Assembly: GCA_038208735.1 (NCBI GenBank)
Contig: JBBQYL010000150.1
Span: 1 to 12,714 of the forward strand
DNA length: 12,714 bases
Direction: 5' to 3'
From: Scleromatobacter sp038208735
GTDB lineage: Bacteria; Pseudomonadota; Gammaproteobacteria; Burkholderiales; Burkholderiaceae_C
Positions 7,750 to 12,714 of this stretch are shown here, piece after piece (the stretch's first letter is position 1; each line of letters opens with the position of its first letter). Under the pieces are notes generated by a model that did no database searches, was not told the origin of the DNA, and saw nothing but the letters and a program-made list of their open reading frames with translations. The position numbers and the translations under genes are program-made.

Positions 7750-8570
7750 CCGGGGACGGCCCCCCGCGCGCCAAGCGCTTCCCGGCCCAATGGTCGAGCA
7801 ACAGCCGGCCCGCCGTGGCCAGCGGCACGGTTCGCAATCCGCTGCGCCCACAGGCGCTGCTGCACCAGGCCGCGCAGGACGCCGCGCGCCACGTGGTGCC
7901 CACCGGCCTCGGGCTGGACAACGGCCCCATGCGCGAGCGCATGGTGGGGCGCCTGCGCAACGAGGGCATCACCACGGCGTCGTTGCTGGCCGCGTTCTCG
8001 GCCGTGCCGCGGCACCGCTTCGTGGACACCGCGCTCGCCATCCAGGCCTACGAGGACACCAGCCTGCCCATCGGCCTGGGCCAGACCATCTCCAAGCCGT
8101 CCGTGGTGGCGCGCCAGCTGCAATGGCTGTTCGACGGCGCCAACGCGTCGCGCCAGGGCCACCTGGGCCGCACGCTGGAGATCGGCACCGGCTGCGGCTA
8201 CCAGACGGCGCTGCTGGCGCGGCTGGCGCCCACCGTCATCTCCATCGAGCGCCTGCAGCCGCTGCACCAGCTGGCACGGCGCAACCTGGACGCCGTGGGC
8301 GTGCCTGGCGTGCGCCTGGTGCACGGCGACGGCCGCGTCGGCCATTCGCCCAACGCGCCCTACGACAGCATCGTGGCGGCTGCCGGCGGCGAGGACATCC
8401 CGCCGGCCTGGCTGGCGCAGCTGGCGCTGGGCGGCCGGCTGGTGGCGCCCACCGCGATGCCGGGCCTGGCCGGGCAGGCGCTGGTCATCGTGGATCGTAC
8501 CCCGGAGGGGTTCGTTCGGCAGATCGGGGAGACGGTGACGTTTGTGCCCTTAAAATCCGGCATCGCTTGA
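7746..8570 (+). CDS. pcm: Protein-L-isoaspartate O-methyltransferase
   Basis: A 274-aa cytosolic enzyme that methylates isoaspartyl residues in damaged proteins using S-adenosylmethionine. GLGQTISKPSVVA (110-122) matches the family's QTIS-x-P substrate motif. LEIGTGCGYQTALLARL (144-160) is SAM-binding motif I, ISIERL (165-170) is the acidic strand end, and GEDIPPAWLAQLALGGRLVAP closes the fold. The frame is open well upstream inside surE, but the ATG overlapping the surE stop (ATGA) is the natural coupled start. It carries about 60 extra N-terminal residues compared with the roughly 208-aa E. coli enzyme, which I recall as common in Burkholderiales. nlpD follows 17 bp later. Confidence 0.95.
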   Translation: MTGDGPPRAKRFPAQWSSNSRPAVASGTVRNPLRPQALLHQAAQDAARHVVPTGLGLDNGPMRERMVGRLRNEGITTASLLAAFSAVPRHRFVDTALAIQAYEDTSLPIGLGQTISKPSVVARQLQWLFDGANASRQGHLGRTLEIGTGCGYQTALLARLAPTVISIERLQPLHQLARRNLDAVGVPGVRLVHGDGRVGHSPNAPYDSIVAAAGGEDIPPAWLAQLALGGRLVAPTAMPGLAGQALVIVDRTPEGFVRQIGETVTFVPLKSGIA

Positions 8571-8587
8571 AACAACACTGGGAAACT

Positions 8588-9508
8588 ATGGCATCGCTCT
8601 GGGGACGACGAACGCTCGTGACGACGGTATGCGTGGCGTCCGCCTGGGCCCTGATCGGGTGCGCTACCCCGAATCAGGCGCCCGTGGAAGATCATTCGGC
8701 GAAGGTGGCCCGTCCCGTGGTGACCGCGGTCGACATCACCAAGACGACGACGCTGGCGCCCGCCTCGGAAGGCCGCACCGCCACCTACACGGTGCAGCCC
8801 GGCGACATGCTCACCAAGATCGGCCTGGACACCGGCCAGAGCTGGCACGACCTGGCGCGCTGGAACAACCTCGCCGACCCGAACCACCTCGAGGTGGGCC
8901 AGGTGCTGCGCGTGATGCCGCCGGTCGGCGACGTGGCGCCCGGCTCCACGGTCACCACCACGACCACCACCATGACGCTGGCCACGGCCGCGCCGGCGGC
9001 CACGTTCAAGCCGCTGCCGCCCATCCCGGCCAGGCCCGACGCCAGGGCGAGCGGCGTGGCCGGCTCGTCCGCCTCGGCCACCGCGGTGCCGCTGACCGGG
9101 GTGGCCACCACGCCGCCGGCGGCCGCGGCACGCGACGACGACGACCTGAACTGGGCGTGGCCCGCGGCCGGGCCCGTGGTGGCCCCGTTCGACGACACCA
9201 AGACCAAGGGCCTGGCCATCGGCGGCAAGGCCGGCGACCCGGTGTTCGCCGCGGCCGACGGCCGCGTGGTGTACGCCGGCTCCGGCCTGCGCGGCTACGG
9301 CAACCTGGTCATCGTCAAGCACAACGCCAACTTCCTGACCGCGTACGCCCACAACCAGGCGCTGCTGGTCAAGGAAGACCAGATCGTCAAGCGCGGCCAG
9401 AAGATCGCCGAGATGGGCTCCACCGACGCCGATCGCGTGCAGCTGCACTTCGAGATCCGCAAGCAGGGCAAGCCGATCGACCCGGCCAAGCTGCTGCCGC
9501 CGCGGTGA
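8588..9508 (+). CDS. nlpD: NlpD-like lipoprotein, amidase activator (LysM + degenerate M23)
   Basis: A 306-aa envelope lipoprotein expected to activate cell-wall amidases during septum splitting. The signal peptide ends in the lipobox LIGC (22-25), so Cys25 should be lipidated. A LysM peptidoglycan-binding domain spans about 65-111 (YTVQPGDML to GQVLRVMPP). A low-complexity linker rich in Thr, Ala and Pro (about 115-185, including six Thr in a row) leads to a LytM/M23 domain (about 190-302). The catalytic metal ligands are missing: the HxH position reads QLH and no HxxxD is seen, as in non-enzymatic NlpD. The start at 8588 gives the signal peptide at once and has GGGAAA just upstream; the open frame itself runs back through pcm. 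The 17-bp gap from pcm indicates an operon. Confidence 0.95.
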   Translation: MASLWGRRTLVTTVCVASAWALIGCATPNQAPVEDHSAKVARPVVTAVDITKTTTLAPASEGRTATYTVQPGDMLTKIGLDTGQSWHDLARWNNLADPNHLEVGQVLRVMPPVGDVAPGSTVTTTTTTMTLATAAPAATFKPLPPIPARPDARASGVAGSSASATAVPLTGVATTPPAAAARDDDDLNWAWPAAGPVVAPFDDTKTKGLAIGGKAGDPVFAAADGRVVYAGSGLRGYGNLVIVKHNANFLTAYAHNQALLVKEDQIVKRGQKIAEMGSTDADRVQLHFEIRKQGKPIDPAKLLPPR

Positions 9509-9511
9509 GCA

Positions 9512-9538
9512 GTCTTCCTGCGCGCCGTCGCAGGATCC
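9512..9538. repeat. REP unit after nlpD
   Basis: GTC-TTCCTGCGCGCCGTCGCAGGA-TCCA is nearly the same as the reverse of 449-477. It forms a 7-bp stem, TCCTGCG with CGCAGGA. It sits between the nlpD stop and the terminator, a usual place for REP units. Confidence 0.75.
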
Positions 9539-9543
9539 AACGG

Positions 9544-9571
9544 AACGCGCCCTCGAGGCGCGTTTTTTTTT
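9544..9571 (+). terminator. Intrinsic terminator of surE-pcm-nlpD
   Basis: AACGCGCC (9544-9551), loop CTCGA and GGCGCGTT (9557-9564) form an 8-bp GC-rich stem that runs into an uninterrupted T tract (9563-9571). This is a textbook rho-independent terminator 36 nt after the nlpD stop. Confidence 0.92.
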
Positions 9572-9984
9572 GGTTCGTCTCCGATCTGCGGGGGAGCAGC
9601 CGCTGGCGCGGTGAGCGGCGAATCTCTTGAAGCGTGGGGAAGGAATTCGTAGCTTGTGACGACCGCGGCAACGCCTGCTCCCCCGCAAATCGGCGCAGAG
9701 CCCTTTTTTCGCCTGTCCCAGGGGCGCACGTCGGCCGATAACCGGTCATGGCGGTGCTTTTCGCGCACCGGGCGCGTGCGATTGCCGCCCACGCTGGTGC
9801 GAGCGGCGATCTGAACCCGAAATCTGGCATTGATCTTCCGTTCAGCGTGAAGGAGTGCCTCAAGAATGATCTTGGAAGGTCGAAATCGGGCCATGAGCCT
9901 TGTCAGGAGTCCTCCATCGGGAGCGGGACCTGGCCGGGGCTTGAATCTGACCCTTATTACTGACCTGACCGAAGGAGTTCCCTC
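9572..9984. other. Gene-free interval between nlpD and the TonB-like gene
   Basis: 413 bp without a convincing gene. It holds a 19-nt inverted repeat (9581-9599 with 9675-9693) followed by a T tract (9704-9709), described separately. A small open frame at 9748-9963 has no recognisable features. There is no rpoS gene or visible remnant here. The end carries AAGGAG (9972-9977), the strong ribosome site of the next gene. Confidence 0.6.
9581..9709 (+). ncRNA. Candidate structured RNA or small repeat element
   Basis: The arms at 9581-9599 and 9675-9693 pair along 19 positions with a single G-T wobble (CCGATCTGCGGGGGAGCAG against its complement). The 75-nt loop includes a CCGCT/AGCGG hairpin near 9601-9620. 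A run of six T (9704-9709) follows about 10 nt after the right arm. This could be a small RNA with a loose terminator or a small transposable element. No RNA family was recognised and no target duplication is visible. Confidence 0.35.
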
Positions 9985-10347
9985 ATGACCCGCACTGCAA
10001 ACCCGATCACCATCCGCGGCGCCCTGGTCGCCTCGCTTTGCGTCCTGGCCAGCGCCGGCGCGATGGCCGGCGACGGCAAGTGGGTGCAGGACGCCAAGAG
10101 CTGCGCCGCGCCGGAATACCCGCGCGACTCCCTGAGCAAGGGTGAGCAGGGCACGACCGCGCTGCGCATCCTGGTGGGCGTCGACGGCAAGGCCATCGAC
10201 AGCGAGATCGAATCGTCGAGCCACTCGCGCAAGCTCGACTCGGCCGCTCAGCGCGCGCTGATGGAGTGCTCCTTCAAGCCGCAACCCGCCGATGCGAAGC
10301 CGGCCCAGCAATGGATCAAGACCGAATTCGTCTGGAAGCTGAACTAA
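9985..10347 (+). CDS. Secreted stand-alone TonB C-terminal domain protein
   Basis: A 120-aa protein with an N-terminal signal peptide (hydrophobic 12-25, probable cleavage after AMA at about 28), followed by one TonB C-terminal domain (about 43-118: YPRDSLSKGEQGTTALRILVGVDGK to WIKTEFVWKL). TonB domains normally contact outer-membrane receptors and transmit energy from ExbBD. Here the proline-rich spacer is absent and the only hydrophobic segment looks cleavable, so the mature protein should be free in the periplasm and cannot act as a classical energy transducer. Cys40 and Cys95 could form a disulfide. AAGGAG lies 7 nt before the ATG, giving strong initiation. No exbB, exbD or receptor gene is nearby. 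If the signal is uncleaved it could be a minimal anchored transducer. Confidence 0.85.
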   Translation: MTRTANPITIRGALVASLCVLASAGAMAGDGKWVQDAKSCAAPEYPRDSLSKGEQGTTALRILVGVDGKAIDSEIESSSHSRKLDSAAQRALMECSFKPQPADAKPAQQWIKTEFVWKLN

Positions 10348-10352
10348 CGACA

Positions 10353-10384
10353 AGGGGTCTGGCCCTGAACGGGGCCAGACCCCT
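10353..10384. repeat. Perfect 13-bp inverted repeat after the TonB-like gene
   Basis: AGGGGTCTGGCCC (10353-10365) pairs perfectly with 10372-10384 around a 6-nt loop, 5 nt after the stop codon. No T tract follows, so it is either a rho-independent-like hairpin without the tract or a dispersed GGGTC-rich palindrome. It may stabilise the 3' end of the mRNA. Confidence 0.7.
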
Positions 10385-10544
10385 CCGTTGCTGATTTGCC
10401 CGGCTGAAATGCGCGGGCCGCTCGACGCGAGGTTCGGAACGCCGGACGTCGAGACGAGACCTGCTGTAGCGCCGTCGGGCCCGTTGGGGGACACGACGGC
10501 GTGCGATTGACCAACAAATTCAACAGCCAACTTCGGAACTTCAA

Positions 10545-12092
10545 ATGCTGACCAACCTGAAAATCGGCGCGCGACTGGCGCTGGCCTTCGGCATCGTCCT
10601 GGCGCTGCTCGCCACGCTGTCCATCATCGCGTTGGCCCGCACCAGCGGCATGCGCGACGACATGAACGCCGTGACCGGGGGCATCGCCGTCGAGTCGTCG
10701 CTGGCCGACCAGATGCGCCTGGCCGCCACGCAGCAGGCCGTGCGCGTGCGCAACATCCTGATGGTGTCCGAGCCGGAGGAAATGGCCGCCGAGAACGAGC
10801 TGCTGAAGGCCGACATCAAGACCTACGAGGTCGCCAAGGGCAAGCTCACCAGGATGATCGCCGGCGAAGCCGACGCCCGCAAGAAGACCATCCTGGGCCA
10901 CGTCGACGGCACCGAGAAGGAAGCGCGCGACCTGGCCGACCAGGTGGTGCAGATGGCGCTCGACAACCACAAGTTCCCGGCCCGCGGCCTGCTCGGCGAG
11001 AAGGCCAATCCGGCCCAGGCCAGGTGGATGGCGTCCGTCGACGAGATGGTGGCCCTCAACGAGAAGCTGACCGCCGCCGCCGTCGCCAACGCCGAGGACG
11101 CCTACGCCAACACCCGCGACATCGTGCTGGGCATCTCCATCGTCGCGCTGGTGTTCGCGTCGTTCGTCGGCTACGCCGTCACGCGCTCCATCACCGTGCC
11201 GATCTCGCAGGCCGTGGGCATCGCCCGCCGCGTGGCCGACCGTGACCTGAGCGTGAAGGTGGTGTCGCACTCCAAGGACGAGACGGGCCAGCTGTTGCAG
11301 GCCCTGGCGGCCATGACGGCCAGCCTGGTGACGGTGGTCTCCAGCGTGCGCAGCGGCAGCGACGCGCTGGCCGGCGCCGCCAGCGAGATCGCCTCGGGCA
11401 ACGCCGACCTGTCCAGCCGCACCGAGCGCCAGGCCGCCAGCATCCAGCAGACGGCGTCGTCGATGGACGAGCTCTCGAGCACCGTCAAGATGAGCGCGAG
11501 CAACTCCACGCACGCCCGCCAGCTGTCCAACGACGCGGCCGCCAAGGCCACGCAGGGCGGCGAGGCGGTGAGCAAGGTGGTTCGCACGATGGGCGACATC
11601 GCCACGTCGTCCAAGAAGATCGCCGACATCATCAGCGTCATCGATGGCATCGCCTTCCAGACCAACATCCTGGCGCTGAACGCCGCCGTGGAAGCGGCGC
11701 GTGCCGGCGAGCAGGGCCGCGGCTTCGCCGTGGTGGCCACCGAGGTGCGCACGCTGGCCCAGCGCAGCGCGACGGCGGCCAAGGAGATCAAGTCGCTGAT
11801 CGCCGAATCGGTCGAGAAGGTGGACGAAGGCACGCACCTCGTGGACGTGGCCTCCGAAACCATCGCACAGATCGTGCGATCGGTGCAGCACGTGGCCGGC
11901 ATCGTGTCGGAGATCACGTCCGCCACCGTGGAGCAGAGCGCCGGCATCGACCTCGTCAACGTGGCCGTGACCGAGATGGACCAGGTCACGCAGCAGAACG
12001 CCGCATTGGTGGAGCAGGTGGCCGCGGCCGCCGACTCGATGAGCACGCAGGTGCAGCGCCTGGTCTCGGACGTGAGCGTGTTCAGGCTCTGA
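10545..12092 (+). CDS. Methyl-accepting chemotaxis protein, four-helix-bundle sensor
   Basis: A 515-aa inner-membrane chemoreceptor that should control CheA through CheW. TM1 is about 10-32, the periplasmic helical sensor about 33-190 (four-helix-bundle type), TM2 about 192-214, and the HAMP domain about 215-267. The signalling coiled coil follows, with the conserved tip IDGIAFQTNILALNAAVEAARAGEQGRGFAVVA around 366-398. The protein ends in SVFRL and lacks the C-terminal NWETF-like CheR-docking pentapeptide, so it would be methylated with help from other receptors or through direct CheR contact. The ribosome site is weak (GGAA about 9 nt upstream). No che genes are adjacent, so it is an orphan receptor. 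The ligand cannot be predicted. Confidence 0.95.
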   Translation: MLTNLKIGARLALAFGIVLALLATLSIIALARTSGMRDDMNAVTGGIAVESSLADQMRLAATQQAVRVRNILMVSEPEEMAAENELLKADIKTYEVAKGKLTRMIAGEADARKKTILGHVDGTEKEARDLADQVVQMALDNHKFPARGLLGEKANPAQARWMASVDEMVALNEKLTAAAVANAEDAYANTRDIVLGISIVALVFASFVGYAVTRSITVPISQAVGIARRVADRDLSVKVVSHSKDETGQLLQALAAMTASLVTVVSSVRSGSDALAGAASEIASGNADLSSRTERQAASIQQTASSMDELSSTVKMSASNSTHARQLSNDAAAKATQGGEAVSKVVRTMGDIATSSKKIADIISVIDGIAFQTNILALNAAVEAARAGEQGRGFAVVATEVRTLAQRSATAAKEIKSLIAESVEKVDEGTHLVDVASETIAQIVRSVQHVAGIVSEITSATVEQSAGIDLVNVAVTEMDQVTQQNAALVEQVAAAADSMSTQVQRLVSDVSVFRL

Positions 12093-12100
12093 CCTGCCCC

Positions 12101-12126
12101 GTCATCCTGCGGCGCAGTCGCAGGAC
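12101..12126. repeat. REP unit after the chemoreceptor gene
   Basis: GTCA-TCCTGCG-GCGCAGT-CGCAGGA-C has a 7-bp stem and matches the REP units at 449-477 (reverse) and 9512-9538, with one added G. It starts 8 nt after the stop codon. Confidence 0.75.
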
Positions 12127-12141
12127 CCCCCAGTTCGTTCC

Positions 12142-12176
12142 TCAGCCCCGGTTCGCCACGCGCGATCCGGGGCTGA
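12142..12176 (+). terminator. Hairpin downstream of the chemoreceptor gene
   Basis: TCAGCCCCGG (12142-12151) and CCGGGGCTGA (12167-12176) form a perfect 10-bp stem with a 15-nt loop. The tract after it is only weakly T-rich (TTGCGCTTCT), so terminator function is possible but not certain. Confidence 0.45.
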
Positions 12177-12235
12177 TTGCGCTTCTGACGGGTGCTCGGG
12201 AAGGCGAGCGTTTCTCTTCTGGCCACGACCTCGCG

Positions 12236-12489
12236 GGCGAAGGCGGTGGGGCCGCCCTGCGCGGGTCAGCTGTCGCGGTCGCTCCGGCCTGCGGCCTCCA
12301 TGACTGCGCTGCGGTGCTCGGCGCCCCGGGCTTCGTCGTGAGGTCATCGGCGTAGCAGACCCCGGTCTACCTGGAAGAGCTCGGCGCCGACTCGCTCTCC
12401 TCGGCCCCCGCTGCGCGAGGGCGACCCTGGTCACCTGCGCTCCTCGCCGCGCCAGATTCCCCGCGCAGGCCGGCCCCACCGCCTCCGCC
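12236..12489. mobile_element. MITE-like element with 29-nt inverted ends
   Basis: The arms at 12236-12264 and 12461-12489 match in inverted orientation at 27 of 29 positions. The core GGCGGTGGGGCCG is near-perfect. The 196-bp interior has no convincing gene and includes a short AGACC/GGTCT hairpin near 12358. No flanking target duplication is visible, so mobility is inference. The right arm abuts and partly overlaps the start of structured repeat copy 3. Confidence 0.45.
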
Positions 12490-12584
12490 GGCAGCGCCTG
12501 GGCGGTTGGGACAAATTCGGGTCATCCCATTTGGGGAGGGGGTTTGGCATTGGCAGGCCATCGAGGCCCGCCAATGCCCGCGGC
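12478..12584 (+). repeat. Structured repeat, copy 3 (diverged, interrupted by a group II intron)
   Basis: It has the same order of parts as copies 1 and 2: ACCGCC/GGCGGT stem (12478-12483 with 12501-12506), GGTTGGGACAA (12504-12514), a small hairpin TCCC/GGGA (12525-12537), a long hairpin 12546-12578 (GGCATTGGC with GCCAATGCC, tip GGCC-ATCGA-GGCC), then TGCCCGCGGC ending at 12584. The stem bases of the long hairpin differ from the other copies, but architecture and tip are kept. The upstream part of the repeat (the 10-bp hairpin) is missing. Confidence 0.6.
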
Positions 12585-12714
12585 GTGCGCCCAGCATGGG
12601 CGCGATCTTGCAGGTGAAAGTCCTGCCGAGAACTGACCACAGTGATCGAAGTGAAGCGCAACTGCGGAAGGGCGACCGACCGTGGGGAGGAAGCGTGAAG
12701 CGTAAACCGTGAGC
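12585..12714 (+). mobile_element. Group II intron, 5' end (continues beyond the window)
   Basis: The sequence starts GTGCGCCCAG, the typical 5' boundary of bacterial group II introns (GTGYG). It folds at once into GCGCCC-AGCAT-GGGCGC, followed by GCAGG-TGAAAG-TCCTGC, the familiar AGGTGAAAGTCCTG block of domain I. No reverse transcriptase/maturase, domain V or 3' end lies inside the window, so only the first 130 bases are seen and the intron class cannot be fixed. It sits 6 nt after the base of the hairpin in repeat copy 3. Insertion just downstream of a hairpin is a habit of class C introns, but the T-rich site common for that class is absent. Confidence 0.75.

Noticed and set aside
6877..7851. 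Upstream extension of the quinone oxidoreductase frame to 655 aa
   Set aside because: The extra residues are antisense to surE and the start of pcm. Homology and a ribosome site support the ATG at 6876.
9748..9963. 71-aa open frame in the nlpD to TonB-like gap
   Set aside because: No ribosome site, no recognisable domain, and it ends in repeat-like sequence; not enough support for a gene.
10344..11891. 515-aa open frame antisense to the chemoreceptor gene
   Set aside because: His/Gly/Arg-rich antisense shadow; the plus-strand chemoreceptor has all domain motifs.
12497..12584. Integron attC site as an explanation for the hairpin repeat
   Set aside because: GTTGGGAC does not fit the GTTRRRY core, and no paired RYYYAAC box or integrase gene is present.
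1..12714. CRISPR arrays, tRNA or rRNA genes, transposase genes
   Set aside because: No regularly spaced direct repeats, no tRNA-like cloverleaf or rRNA segment, and no transposase motifs seen on either strand.

Overview
The window is high-GC chromosomal DNA, most likely from a betaproteobacterium of the order Burkholderiales (Rubrivivax/Leptothrix-like or Comamonadaceae-like). This is an inference from the surE-pcm-nlpD gene order, the GC-rich codon use and the protein styles. It holds nine convincing protein genes in the middle, and both edges are gene-free, repeat-rich DNA.

Layout. (1) 1-1178 has no gene. Two copies of a structured repeat of about 374 bp face each other (1-374 forward, 530-903 reverse) around a paired REP palindrome (395-477), followed by a leader with a perfect inverted repeat. 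(2) 1179-2741 (+) is a two-domain 3-hydroxyacyl-CoA dehydrogenase of the PaaH type. Its 3' end overlaps, tail to tail, the end of a two-component operon on the minus strand: a NarL/LuxR-type response regulator (5719-4937) followed by a polytopic HisKA_3 sensor kinase (4914-2680). (3) 6876-5884 (-) is a zinc-independent quinone oxidoreductase, divergent from the cluster surE (6976-7749), pcm (7746-8570) and nlpD (8588-9508), which ends in a strong intrinsic terminator. No rpoS follows nlpD, although it does in many relatives. (4) 9985-10347 (+) is a secreted stand-alone TonB C-terminal domain protein, and 10545-12092 (+) is a methyl-accepting chemotaxis protein. (5) 12093-12714 holds a REP unit, a 10-bp hairpin, a MITE-like element with 29-nt inverted ends, a third shorter relative of the structured repeat, and directly after it the 5' end of a group II intron that runs off the window.

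How the genes relate. SurE (nucleotide phosphatase), Pcm (isoaspartyl protein repair) and NlpD (cell-wall amidase activator) form one stationary-phase/stress cluster with translational coupling between the first two. The regulator and kinase form one signalling unit with unknown signal and targets. The dehydrogenase, oxidoreductase, TonB-like protein and chemoreceptor look like separate transcription units.

The most interesting signal is the structured repeat. All three copies carry GGTTGGGACAA, a small A/T-loop hairpin, a long hairpin capped by a GGCC-NTCGA-GGCC-like tip, and TGCCCGCGGC. The lower stem of the long hairpin differs between copies while pairing is kept. In copy 3 the group II intron begins immediately after TGCCCGCGGC, and copies 1 and 2 look like empty insertion sites. 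The repeat may therefore be a folded intron target or a non-autonomous mobile element.
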